A DNA stretch of 64,000 bases from Symsagittifera roscoffensis (lineage: Eukaryota > Xenacoelomorpha > Acoela > Convolutidae): NCBI RefSeq assembly GCF_963678635.1, contig NC_087069.1, forward strand, positions 52,028,938 to 52,092,937, given 5' to 3'. This document shows, piece by piece, positions 40,001-45,948 of this stretch (positions within the stretch are counted from its first letter, which is position 1; each line of letters begins with the position of its first letter). Under the pieces are notes generated by a model that was not told the origin of the DNA, did no database searches, and saw only the letters and a program-made list of their open reading frames with translations. Made by a program: the position numbers and the translations under genes.

Positions 40001-41390
40001 AAAGAGATTTGATGTGGGAAACCGCTCCTAAAGTTCGGTCTCATGACAATTCGGGTACAAAAACATTTTTGAAAGCAACCAAAAAGCCAGAAAAATGAAA
40101 TCAAACGTTTGATAAATTTCTGGCTTAATACGAACAAAACTCGCCAATGAAAAAATTATTATCATATTTTTGGATCTTTACCGAAAATCAAAAAAGAATT
40201 CTCAGATTGGCAGAAACGAATCAAGTCTAACTTCTAGAACTTGTACCCCAATTTTCTGTGAAACAGACCATAAGAATCAGACCTTTTATTTACTTATTGT
40301 CCACTTCATGAAGCGATTGATACCACTTCCGATTCTCAAAGAAAGACAGAAGCTAAAAAAAACTGAAAAAAATGCGGAGTTTCCGGTCACTTATGAATTG
40401 TAAAAACTGCACGTTTATGAAATTGTACAAACCATCAGTAAAACAAAGGCAGTATTATACTTGCTAATAATCCAAACCACAGCGGAGTCAATTTTAAAAA
40501 AGCGATAAGCTATGTAGTCAAAGTATCAAGAAGAAAAATTTTGGAATAAACTGACAAATGGCTTTAGACAAAACCAAATTTATACATTAAGCCCCACCTT
40601 TGTTGAGAAGAGGTCGAATAGCGCCTTGTTGCTGATGTTCTGAGCCAAATTGCCTACGTAGACTGAGTGGTTAGTTCTGCTGCTGGATCGAGACTGGAAA
40701 CCGCCCTGGCCGTAGCCCGCCGCCCCTCCCATGTTTGGGAAAGGTGTGCGTTGCTGATTGCCTGCTTTGTGGGCCGCGTAGTTTAGCTTGAAACGGTGCA
40801 TGCCAGGTACATTCAGAATAGGTTTTCCATTCAAATTCATTAGCACCTAAAACTCATTGCTCAAAATGACTAAGCACTGCACCAAAGAACTCTACCACGA
40901 CCTGTGGCATCCCAGAAAAACCCCACATGATTTCGATATCGATCTATCATAATTCCAGCTATGTCGCATGATAGTCCCAAACCCCCCAAAGCCAGCATAC
41001 TAAAATACTGTGGTGATGATACAAATCTTTGCTTTTAAGCTGGAGGGTGACTCTATTGGACATTTGGGAAGCACTCTATTTCCTAGAGTTTAAGCACTCT
41101 AATTCCATATCCTATTTCGAACTCATTGTCAAATAAACAGGAATCATACTGATTTTTAGATAGCTCATAGTTCGGTGATTTAACAATTTTGAAAACACAA
41201 GACATGCTGTAGTTACCTTTTCTGCATGGTCCGAATTCGGAAACGTAACAAAGCAGTATCCATTTCCAGATGATACTAAGTTGCGGCCCATTTTGACAGC
41301 CAATGGTTGTTCGTGATGACTGGCAAATGCCGCCATGATAGTGTCTTCTGTAGCCATAGGTGGCACATCTCCCATCCATAGTGAGGCCAT
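12883..41390 (-). CDS. TRNAU1AP: SECp43 / tRNA selenocysteine 1-associated protein homologue, 7 coding exons
   Basis: Seven exons (41,217-41,390; 40,598-40,846; 36,377-36,598; 22,829-23,039; 20,241-20,431; 16,125-16,315; 12,883-13,003) join in frame with phases 0,0,0,1,0,2 to give about 452 residues. Residues ~1-82 are RRM1 (RNP2 LWMGDV, RNP1 GYCFVTF, ending RFKLNYA). Residues ~119-195 are RRM2 (RNP2 VYVGNL, RNP1 RFGFVNF). The start MASLWMGD, GYCFV and RFKLNYA match the animal SECp43 family as I know it. The family binds tRNA-Sec and assists selenocysteine insertion with EFsec and SLA/LP. After residue ~215 comes an Ala/Gln/Tyr/Trp-rich region, and the last exon is a short charged tail. Vertebrate members are about 290 residues, so this one has a much longer C-terminal half. 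A generic two-RRM splicing factor (Nam8/TIA-like) is the alternative but fits the N-terminus less well. Confidence 0.88.
13255..13725 (+). repeat. Common interspersed repeat, copy 1 (subtype with CGATAGTGGAG-like core)
   Basis: The copy runs from GACGAGTGATGAACGCAATG to CACTAAGTTCATTACTCTT. The ends are imperfect inverted repeats (GAGTAATGAACG against CGTTCATTACTC in the family). The body includes AGATGGCCT..AAGCTTTTTGAAT and ..TTTGATAAAATTGACTCAAT, lines found in every copy. It lacks the GAATGCACATCTGTAG segment of the other subtype. The plus orientation is arbitrary. Confidence 0.75.
14345..14393. repeat. Short GC-rich tandem repeat (CTCGAGGCCGGGT x3)
   Basis: CTCGAGGCCGGGT occurs at 14,345, 14,366 and 14,381 in an otherwise AT-rich intron. 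The CG-rich composition stands out locally. Confidence 0.85.
14755..15225 (+). repeat. Common interspersed repeat, copy 2 (best left terminus)
   Basis: The left end reads AAAAGAGTAATGAACGCAAG. The right end, CTTCACTACAATTAATACTC, is mutated. This copy contains the subtype marker GAATGCACATCTGTAAGCAT and the conserved CACGTTCGTATTTGAAGAG. Confidence 0.8.
16125..16315 (-). CDS. TRNAU1AP: TRNAU1AP exon 6 (Gln/Ala/Ser-rich)
   Basis: It starts after TTTGTTCACTAG with Val and ends AACAG|GTTAGT in phase 2, giving 63 residues plus two bases. It includes ISQQANGDTNGVDQQQHQ and an acidic/Gln segment, QAQAQEETQFYMN. No known fold is visible. Confidence 0.82.
16765..17240 (+). repeat. Common interspersed repeat, copy 3 (good right terminus)
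   Basis: The right end CTACGTTCATTACTCTT is the reverse complement of the left end of copy 2 (AAGAGTAATGAACG). The body carries the GAATGCACATCTGTAGTTAT marker and ACCTATATAAGAGTCTT before the terminus. AACATAGCCAAC lies just left of this copy, as it does for several others. Confidence 0.8.
17700..18300 (+). repeat. Common interspersed repeat, copies 4-5 as a 259-bp tandem duplication
   Basis: GAATAGACAGTTGGAAAAAAA begins at 17,709 and again at 17,968, and the two 259-bp segments differ at only a handful of bases. The second copy runs on to a normal family right end (CACTACTTTCATGACTC). The near identity shows this duplication is much younger than the family's spread. Confidence 0.85.
18425..18720 (+). 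repeat. Common interspersed repeat, partial copy 6
   Basis: A diverged fragment with AACAGCTGGAAAGTGTGCATC, AAGCTCTCTGAATTTC and TTTGAAAAAAAAAACTAATCC in family order. The right half is missing. Confidence 0.5.
18755..19125 (+). repeat. Common interspersed repeat, copy 7
   Basis: It begins GCCAACAGACAATTAGAAAAG and retains TTTGATGAAATTAAACCAAT, TTGAGAAAACTGGA and TTCGCGTTCGTATTTGGAGA. It runs straight into another partial copy. Confidence 0.65.
19126..19660 (+). repeat. Common interspersed repeat, partial copies 8-9
   Basis: Two broken pieces follow one another. One has AATGGCCTTAAAACCTTTGG and GAAAACTGGATC; the second restarts at CAACCCAATTTGAGAAAACT near 19,440. Boundaries are approximate. 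Confidence 0.5.
19786..19944. mobile_element. 159-bp MITE with 13-bp perfect TIRs and 8-bp target duplication
   Basis: GGATCTTGTTAAC (19,786-19,798) is matched by its exact reverse complement GTTAACAAGATCC (19,932-19,944). The flanks AGTAGAAA (19,778-19,785) and AGTAGAAG (19,945-19,952) agree at 7 of 8 positions, as for a hAT-type 8-bp target site duplication. Inside are a long C run and two TAACGAATCCCC-like stretches. It has no coding capacity. Confidence 0.8.
20241..20431 (-). CDS. TRNAU1AP: TRNAU1AP exon 5 (Ala/Gly/His-rich)
   Basis: It starts after TTCTCATTTAG, completes the Gly codon left by exon 4, and ends CCACAG|GTAAAT in phase 0, giving 64 residues. The sequence is low complexity (AAP, GAAGAYHGAA, SAAAAQGQ) and probably disordered. 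GC content is far above the surrounding introns, as expected for an exon. Confidence 0.82.
21840..22000 (+). repeat. Common interspersed repeat, partial copy 10
   Basis: It retains GTTGGAAAAAAAATGAATGC, CATGACCTTAAAGCTCTTTG and AAATTTATTATTG in family order. The right half is lost. Confidence 0.5.
22211..22395. repeat. Solo arm related to the 730-bp hairpin repeat
   Basis: The segment from CTATTTTTGGGGT to CAGAGCTGTA follows the right arm at ~39,040-39,226 in order: TTTCGCAAAACCAA, CATATTAAT, GCAACTTTTGTCTT, ACCCAATTTG and TTTTTTCCGGTTAATT. The partner arm is absent, so this is a half element or the product of internal deletion. Confidence 0.6.
22829..23039 (-). CDS. TRNAU1AP: TRNAU1AP exon 4 (Ala/Gln/Tyr-rich)
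   Basis: It encodes 70 residues plus one base, ending CAACAGG|GTAGGT (phase 1). Two in-phase acceptors are possible, at 23,040/23,041 (TTTTCAAG) and six bases later (TCACAG), differing by two residues. The composition (YYQGG, AAAA, NSWYSP, YNMYYQNPAW) parallels the Tyr/Gln-rich tail of vertebrate SECp43. Confidence 0.82.
23530..23760 (+). repeat. Common interspersed repeat, partial copy 11
   Basis: It starts GCCAACAGACAGTTGGAAAA and contains TTTATGATCGGCTTTTTTG, TAACCCAATTTGATAAACTG and TAAATTCCACTTTCGAAAC. It is cut off before the right end. Confidence 0.6.
24069..24386. mobile_element. 318-bp hAT-like MITE
   Basis: The left end CAGTGGCGGATTTAGGATT and right end AATCCTAGATCCGCCCCTG are imperfect terminal inverted repeats of the CAGNGGCGGAT type, which I associate with hAT elements. 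Flanking octamers TAGTTAAT (24,061-24,068) and TTCTTAAT (24,387-24,394) match at 6 of 8 bases, consistent with an aged 8-bp target duplication. The open frame inside gives no transposase motif, so it is non-autonomous. Confidence 0.8.
25620..25900 (+). pseudogene. Decayed fragment of the B-box gene, coiled-coil part
   Basis: TTTCCAGAAACAATGTCAAC, then GTGACATTTTCTGTGAATATG and GGTGGACGCTCG, follow the order of 7,655-7,735 in the intact gene (TTCCAGAAACAGAGTCG, TTGACATTTTCTCTGAGTACG). Frames are broken. Extent is uncertain. Confidence 0.45.
26475..26905 (+). repeat. Common interspersed repeat, copy 12
   Basis: It runs from CATAGCCAACAGACAGTTGG to ACTACGTTCATCGAATCTT. The core carries GTTCGATAGTCGAGTTTGCC, the subtype also seen in copies 1, 4-5 and 13. 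Confidence 0.7.
26920..27290 (+). repeat. Common interspersed repeat, copy 13
   Basis: It starts CATAGCCCACTGATAGTTG only a few bases after copy 12 and has GATCGATAGTGGAGTTTCC. It is interrupted at the right by the B-box gene fragment at ~27,295. Confidence 0.65.
27295..27790 (+). pseudogene. Decayed 3' end of a B-box gene copy plus its flank
   Basis: The text ..TGTACGATGAAGAAAGTTTGC.., GTTGAGAACGGAGAAG, GACTACTCCACTATTTTTTC and CTCAATTATAGTCCAGCTGA matches the last ~180 bases of the intact gene (8,930-9,117). The 3' flank then follows (ACTTACAACTGCAGACG, CACATATCCGATTC; later TTTTTCTATGGTTAAGG). An in-frame reading is lost. Confidence 0.7.
28740..31290 (+). pseudogene. Near-complete but broken B-box gene copy
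   Basis: This copy includes the RING-like exon (28,766 on), remnants of the intron, the B-box/coiled-coil region and the C-terminal domain to 31,127, then the flank to ~31,290. Damage includes loss of the key RING Cys (the CGH motif reads RGH), a scrambled B-box frame, an internal repeat of the coiled-coil segment (29,430-29,700 and 29,800-30,110), and a TGA at 30,699-30,701. Two stretches stay open, 30,339-30,701 and on to 31,127, and are about 70-80% identical to the parent by eye. Retained intron sequence shows DNA-level duplication, not retrocopying. Confidence 0.75.
31291..32150 (+). pseudogene. Further 3' remnant of a B-box gene copy
   Basis: The stretch GGATCACTCAACAATTTTTC, then CGAACACTCGAACTCAATTACG and CCAGCTGAA, parallels the last 70 bases of the gene. 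Upstream, 31,490-31,620 matches parent flank 9,640-9,780 (CTGACATTTGCAGATCCACTC, CCAGCCAATAGCA). It is too decayed for a reading frame. Confidence 0.55.
32420..33790 (+). pseudogene. Strongly decayed B-box gene copy
   Basis: From ~32,420 the text follows the coiled-coil end and C-terminal domain: GTTTTATCTGCAATTAATAGCG, GCCAATGATAACACTCTTCTC, GGCAGTGGACTCATTGTC, GAGAGTGTGCTATCTCATTTTG. It continues into the parent's flank at ~33,730 (TTTTTGTTCTATGGTAATG). Many stops and indels. The translated fragment NDNTLLLSC..NNRAAVDSLSTPKP is the clearest match. Confidence 0.65.
33930..34110 (+). repeat. Common interspersed repeat, partial copy 14
   Basis: It retains CACTTTTTTGATAAAATGA, AAAATCCACTTTTGAAAC and CGCCATTTCTGCGTTCGTA in family order. 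Confidence 0.5.
34130..35080. repeat. Degenerate tandem repeat, unit about 150-175 bp, about 6 copies
   Basis: Each unit has, in order, a TCTCGAAAAC(T)-type box, GGAGGCAAGATT(T/A)GCAA, a TTGAGAGT(A)C-type box, GGGTTG(G)GAATTTCA and a run such as TTAAGTTTTCTGAAAA. Units begin near 34,260, 34,430, 34,540, 34,690, 34,830 and 34,985. Divergence is high, so the array is old. Confidence 0.7.
35165..35470 (+). repeat. Common interspersed repeat, copy 15 (partial)
   Basis: It has GAAAACCGAAAAAAAAATTG, CAACTTTCGATTTTCGAAG, GAGAAAACTGGATCAATAG and CACTTTTTCGTGGTCTCTTC. It merges into copy 16. Confidence 0.55.
35500..35975 (+). repeat. Common interspersed repeat, copy 16 (near full length)
   Basis: The left end is GAAATGAACGCAAGTAAAA and the right end CACTACGATCATTACTCTT. 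It carries TTATGATTGGCGCTTTTTTG, ACGTTCGTATTAGGAGAGTG and GAATGCACTTCTGTAGTTAT. Confidence 0.75.
36377..36598 (-). CDS. TRNAU1AP: TRNAU1AP exon 3 (RRM2 second half)
   Basis: It encodes 74 residues in phase 0, from acceptor TTCTTTTCAG to donor CAA|GTAAGAGT. It holds RNP1 of RRM2 (RFGFVNF) and the final strand (PIRVNK). The loop after the exon 2-3 junction (STKCPETIVSAH) is shorter than in vertebrate SECp43, which has a basic insertion there. Confidence 0.88.
38215..38290 (-). other. tRNA-like segment (tRNA pseudogene or SINE head)
   Basis: The minus strand reads CTGGATCACTTGGTCTGG near the 5' end, then CCTGGAAGGC, then the pol III B-box-like GGTTCGAATC and TGACCAG, which can pair with the 5' CTGGATCA. 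The T arm is recognisable, but the anticodon stem does not make five pairs around a seven-base loop, so a working tRNA is unlikely. Confidence 0.4.
38495..39224. repeat. 730-bp inverted-repeat (hairpin) element
   Basis: The left arm 38,495-38,788 starts CAGTGCTGATTTAAATTAAA and ends AGCCCAACAAACTTTATGAA. The right arm 38,930-39,224 starts TTCATAAAGTTTGTTGGGCT and ends TTAATTCAAATGAGCACTG. The arms (294 and 295 bp) are reverse complements with few mismatches; for example TTCGGGCCCGAA lies in both. The 141-bp spacer is AT rich. It is probably a foldback MITE. It has no open frame. Confidence 0.88.
39885..40015 (+). repeat. Common interspersed repeat, partial copy 17
   Basis: It starts ACATAACCAACAGAGGAATTC and has CATGATGACACTTCTATTGC, TTCACCCAATTAGAAAAATC and TATTTCGCTGGAAA. 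It is short and diverged. Confidence 0.4.
40598..40846 (-). CDS. TRNAU1AP: TRNAU1AP exon 2 (RRM1 end, linker, RRM2 start)
   Basis: It encodes 83 residues in phase 0 between acceptor GAGTTTTAG and donor AAG|GTGGGG, a slightly unusual donor. The NGKP and RFKLNYA stretches close RRM1. A Gly/Gln/Ser-rich linker of ~35 residues precedes RNP2 (VYVGNL) of RRM2. Confidence 0.88.
40847..41216 (-). other. TRNAU1AP intron 1
   Basis: A 370-bp intron with GTAACT donor and GTTTTAG acceptor. I see no repeat or gene in it. Confidence 0.75.
41217..41390 (-). CDS. TRNAU1AP: TRNAU1AP exon 1 (start codon, RRM1 first half)
   Basis: It encodes 58 residues from ATG at 41,390 (context CAGATGGCC) to AAG before a GTAACT donor. 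It contains RNP2 (residues 4-9) and RNP1 (residues 44-50) of RRM1. The ATG was chosen because MASLWMGD aligns with the family N-terminus; upstream in-frame codons lack another ATG before the TTTGTTTCAG acceptor at ~41,421. Confidence 0.88.
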
Positions 41391-41435
41391 CTGTATTAGT
41401 CTAGTAAGGTACACGGGTTATCTGAAACAAAGATA
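41391..41435 (-). promoter_or_regulatory. 3' splice acceptor just upstream of the TRNAU1AP start codon
   Basis: On the minus strand ATTATCTTTGTTTCAG ends about 30 bases before the ATG. A pyrimidine-rich AG so close to the start implies either an intron in the 5' UTR or a spliced-leader trans-splice site. No matching upstream exon could be recognised by eye. Confidence 0.5.
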
Positions 41436-42179
41436 ATCACTGGCATAAAGCTAAGATGATCACTGGCATTCACTCTTTTGCTGAAATTCCACTTTGTTGC
41501 TGAAATTTTCTGGTTCTAAATGAACTCTTTTGAACATATTCAGGAATGTCTCTATTCCAGTCCCCCTTTGATTTTCTCTGAAATTTGAAAGTCGATTTAA
41601 AAATACTTTATTTGGTATTAACTGCAGTACAATGTGTCAGCGCAAACAGGTGAACAAATTTTTACATTTTTTACATGCAAAATGCCATGCGAACAATTTT
41701 TGAGCAGCTTTATATTGTAATTTAGGAGGAGGGGTGGGAAACTGGAAAAAAAGCCTCAGAAAGTACAAAAATCTTTTATGGTGCACGAAAATTTTGACAG
41801 ATTCAGATGTCAAAGCTATTCGCATGTGACAGAATTTCCAACTGTAATTTTAAATCAAACTTCTTAGCTTACAACTATCAATTTTTTTGCTCCAACAACA
41901 TAAGGTAGAAGAAACTAAAAACTGAGATATTAAGATGTGAATTCAAACGTTTTCGGAACTGTGTCCATCGTCAGGTTAATAAAACTGCTGTAAAGTGAAT
42001 TACAGACGTTAAAACATCATAAAAGATCATTAGATGGTTCTAAGCAAAAAATAAAAACTTTCCACTTTAAGTTTGATTAACTTTAGCATTATTGCGTAAG
42101 ATTTTCGTAATCTTTATTTTTCTTAAAATTTTTGAGATTTTAATCTTACTTAGCGTTTCCTTATTAAAAAAAAACTAAA
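41436..42179. other. Intergenic upstream of TRNAU1AP; nothing identified
   Basis: This AT-rich stretch separates the TRNAU1AP 5' region from the retrotransposon. CATCTTAGCTTTATGCCAGT-like text is repeated at ~41,440-41,465 (AGATAATCACTGGCAT and AGATGATCACTGGCAT). I see no exon or clear promoter. Confidence 0.5.
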
Positions 42180-42312
42180 TTACAAAAGGGGCCCTTCCGT
42201 TTAGTTACGGTAAGTGCACAAGCTGGATAGGGCCATACCAGCGATATAAAAATGCATATATATCAGCAATGAAGTCATAAATCAGCATTAAATGCATCGT
42301 CGTAATGTTAAT

Positions 42313-43308
42313 TTATCTTAGCCGTCCTTCCTCTACAATAGCGCTTATGGAGTTGTCGATAAATTGAGCTTTGCTTAGCGATCTGCACCCCCTTATACAA
42401 AGTATAGAGCTCCTCAGGAGCGCGAAGCTTATTTTAGTTCTTATGCAGTTTATAGATTCTGGATAGCTTTCTTGTCTTTTTTCACTTAGTTTTTCGGCCA
42501 ATCGCTGCATCTTCCGCGTGGCTGTTGGAGCAGCGCCACCGGTGCATCCAAAAATAAGCAGGCAGAAGCAACTCTGCTCTACGTTTAAATTTCTTTGCTG
42601 ATATTTGGAGTTCTTCAGCGTTTCGTGGTATTTGTATGCATCCTTATGCAGTTTTCGCAATGTTTTGGCATGGGGGTTGAAAATTTCTACATCAAAGAAA
42701 GCGCGGCTAAATCGTGAACCCGAGTCCGTTTGCCCTAATGTCAAGTCGTGCCTCATCTACAGTTTTAGTTGAATTTTTGACAAAGTTTTCGCCTTGCAAC
42801 GGCTGAAGTTTCGGCTCAATCTCGACGTCATGACAAACCTCGTTCATGAGGTTGGCGAATGTGTCTCTTATTTCATTGTGTCTTATGTGTGTAACCACCC
42901 TTTACACAGTGACGCGCATGTGTCAAGTTAAATTCAGCACCACATGCACATGTGAGTGGGGTTTTGGTTGGTTCCCATCCATATCTTAAGTAAATACCAT
43001 CTCTGAACTCTGATTTATTCAAGTTGAATTTGTATCTGCTCAGTGGTAGAGCATTGAGCCAGTTAGAGGCTCCCTTTTCAGAAGCCAGGTCGATTGCGTA
43101 TTTATCTGTTTCATTCAAGGAGTTAATGAGGTTTGTTTTTTTTTCGATTTGTTTTATCAGTTTTCAATTTTTTGGTTTTCGTACATATTTTTTCTTGCTG
43201 TGTTACTGCTGTAATAGGATCTTGAGATTCCAGTACCAGTGATGTTTCCTTAGACCATTCTAGGTAGCTTTCAAGATCAGATGGCAGCTTGATGTTAAGT
43301 CCGCCCAT
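42313..43308 (-). pseudogene. C-terminal region of the retrotransposon, possible nuclease
   Basis: The broken frames hold CACGAEF and HARHCVKGG (a Cys/His zinc-binding group), then EARLDIRANG and, after another shift, FFDVEIFNPHAK with conserved-looking GGAAPTA and RLAEKLSEKR downstream. The D-I-x / F-D-V-x-I pattern is reminiscent of PD-(D/E)XK nucleases, and elements without an APE domain often carry a restriction-like endonuclease after RT. The nuclease assignment is inference. Confidence 0.5.
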
Positions 43309-43346
43309 TTTAAGGGGTAAGGAAGATATCTCACGGAACTGGGGGT

Positions 43347-44998
43347 TTAAAGTGTCTTACCGACTAGGTTAGGTAATAATTGTTCTTTGATAACGTTTTC
43401 ACATATTTCTAAGTTTTCCATAGTGTTAGGCGTTGTCCTGGCAAGAACTGAAAGCTTTTCTTGAACTCCTTTAGTATAGCAGGCAGAAACGTATTGAGGG
43501 GAGGTTTTAGCAATTTTCGTTAGTTTTTTCAAAATTTTGATTTGCTCATTCTGTTGAAATTCGAGGAAATTTTTACATTCAGATTCTGTTTCTATAACTG
43601 AACCAAGCACTCGCGCTCCTGCCTTTATAATGATTCCTGTATTTGCGAAGATTTTCTGAGCGTCACCGAGTTTTTCATCTTTGATAATGAGTTGGCATTT
43701 GGATGCTTTCACCTGGTAGCCGAAAAATTTACCCTGTGATACAATTTTATCGAGGACGGTTCGTAGATTTCTTACTTTACCGACTGCCCTTCCGTCGACT
43801 GCGTACCATTTCTGGGTTACATCGTCTACTGATAAGAGATTTATGAGGGGTATTATGGCTAGACCGTACATGGCCATTGCTAGTGGATCCCCCTGGGTGG
43901 TCCCTTCTTGAGAGTAGATTGTTTTTTTTTGTTAACGAATAGTTTAGATGGATTGGAGTAGGAGTTCTTAATCGCTGTTAAAAGGGAAGGGCAGGTGTTT
44001 TTGATGTTTTCTAGTGCCAGCTTTCGGTTCAGCGAGTTGAAATCGTTTTCGGCATCTATCAGTAAAATAGCATCGGCGGAAGTTTTGCTGAATTGATCTC
44101 TTAGCGTGTGGATCGCATATTCAATGCCACATTTTTGTCCTAGGCAGAGTTGGTAGTTTGAACCGAGCGACATGAGTTCGTTTTTCAGGCATTTAGTTAT
44201 TGTTCGCCCTATTATCCTACGCATAACTTCTCCTATGCCTATGGGTCTTACTCCTGGATTCTTATCTAAGGGTATTAATCTGCATGCGTTATATGGTTCT
44301 ATTAGTTCTGGATTTAGTTCTTCTGTGGCCAAATTTTTGGCAATTTTAGCAATTGTTTTTGAAATTTCAACTGATTGTTGCCCGAAGTATGTTAGAATAC
44401 GTCACCATTCATTCGCATCGAGGCCAGATGGTCCATGCAATCCGTGCATTCTCATGGCTGCCCTCTTGATATGTTGACCGTTTATCTGATCAAAAATCGA
44501 TGGATGGAAAGGAATTGTTTTGTTTGACACTGGTGTAATATAGTTCTCATTAATTGGTTTAGATGGTGGGTGTTTCTCTATGAGAGTCTGTTCTACTGTC
44601 TTACCTTTGACAATCTCGTCGAGCGAAAGAACGCCTTTAGATGTGTCTGTTAGTTTTGCAATTGCGCTTGATATTTTTCCAGTATTCATTAATTTGTTGA
44701 ACTGTTGTGCTTCAGTTTCAGTTTTTCTTCTACTTCCTTTCAACAAGCGCATTTGCAGCGCCTTTCCTTCGTTATATAGTCGATCCAGGTCTCCGTCTTG
44801 CCATTGCTTAAGTCGCCTTGCTATTGTTTTGGATAGAGATCCATCAATTTCAGACTTGGTTTTGCACAGTATTAAGTGTGGAAAAATCATTGCTGCGTGC
44901 ATTGCGAAGGTATTTTCGTTGTTTTCTATTAGGCTGCTCAAAGTTCCATTGAGGGTTTCAATAAAGTTATAACCAACTTTATTTTTTGACAAGATCAT
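43347..44998 (-). pseudogene. Reverse transcriptase of the non-LTR element, broken
   Basis: The frame 44,998-44,402 carries the helical pre-RT domain (AARRL-type IARRLKQWQDGDLDRL) and HGLHGPSGLDANEW. The frame 44,332-43,880 carries the fingers and motif A (LLIDAENDFNSLNR). The frame 43,877-43,347 starts MAMYGLAIIPLI (motif B region) and has motif C as YAVDG where YADD is expected. A stop after NEW and a frameshift between motifs A and B break it, and the second catalytic aspartate position carries Val. Confidence 0.8.
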
Positions 44999-45112
44999 AA
45001 AGACCGGTTTCTAGTGGACCACTTCGGTGTATATTTTTCTGGTGGTTTCTTTGAGTTCTGGACAGGTGTTTGACCATGGTTCTTGTAATGTTCTGGATTC
45101 TATAGTGGAAGA

Positions 45113-45385
45113 CTATCCTGAGTTTTGTGAGTGTGGGGCAGTGGAAGGGTGAGGGTGAATTTGGTGGAGCGTGGTTGTAGCTAGGGTTGGGGGATTGCAT
45201 TCATGCTTGTCGTTAGCTGAGTGAAATTGGGAGGTGCAGCGATGACAACTGAAATCGCCATAGTGATCACTGCTGCGGGCGACGCCGCTGCATTTTACAT
45301 GCATGTAGCCTGGGCATGTGAAGCACCAAACACCTCCGCCTCGCAGGCTGCTTTTACAAATAAGGCAGTGTGTCTGAGTAGCCAT
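45113..45385 (-). pseudogene. PHD finger at the start of the RT-coding frame
   Basis: From ATG at 45,385 the 90-residue frame has CLIC, CFTC, H-x2-C (HVKC) and CHRC, i.e. Cys4-His-Cys3 spacing of a PHD finger, then a Pro/Thr/His-rich linker and a stop. The RT domain lies downstream in other frames, so the original long ORF has been split by indels. In the element it probably binds nucleic acid or chromatin (inference). Confidence 0.7.
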
Positions 45386-45423
45386 TTTAGGAAGGACGGC
45401 GGTGTCAAGTTAGCGAGAGAATT

Positions 45424-45948
45424 TATAGATTAATTTTGCTAGAAATTTTGTAAAGAAATCATTATCGTAGAACGAGAAATGGATGCCATCACGGCAGAAC
45501 ATTTGAGGGGTTAGATTTAGGTTGAGGTTAGCGAAACAATAAGTGTATGGGGGTGTACAAATCTATTTATCAAATTAAACAGCACATGATTATGAATATA
45601 AATTTTGCGGTTTACTTCGGAATTATTACAGTTCTGAATTGTTATGGGGATGATCAGTGTCTTGGGCTGAAACTTGTTAGTGACAAGGTTAATCAAGTTT
45701 TTCCACTGCTGTTCTAATTCTTGTGGATGCAGCCTGTTGTCATTGTATCCAGCAACTATTGTTACTGTATTTAGGCGCTTTGGTCTGTATTTTAAAACTG
45801 TTTCAAACAGATCATGAAGCGTTGCGCCGCGGTAGGAGTGAATTGTTGATTTTACTAGAGCTGGTTTGATATATTTGGTCCTTGAAGTCCCGATAACTAG
45901 TTTCTGTGAGAACTCAGGGATGCGTCTTGCCTGGAATCGCGGGATCAA
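45424..45948 (-). pseudogene. SGNH/GDSL hydrolase-like ORF of the retrotransposon
   Basis: The frame from 45,948 contains LVIGTSRTKYI (position of the block I nucleophile Ser, with GTS in place of GDS), a GATLHDLF segment (block II-like Gly) and AGYNDNR (block III-like G-x-N-D). After a one-base shift in a C run near 45,555 the downstream frame contains DGIHFS, the block V Asp-x-x-His, and ends in TAA at 45,424. Esterase domains of this fold occur in ORF1 of CR1/L2 elements, but there they normally follow a PHD finger in the same ORF. A TGTTTCAG acceptor-like site sits just before the frame. Confidence 0.7.

Larger units (their letters stand above)
36599..40597 (-). other. TRNAU1AP intron 2
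   Basis: This 4.0-kb AT-rich intron contains the 730-bp hairpin repeat (38,495-39,224), a tRNA-like segment near 38,215-38,290, and a partial copy of the common interspersed repeat near 39,885. No coding exon was found in the remainder. Confidence 0.7.

Noticed and set aside
44172-44972. Plus-strand frames opposite the reverse transcriptase
   Set aside because: Antisense shadows; the minus strand has clear RT motifs.
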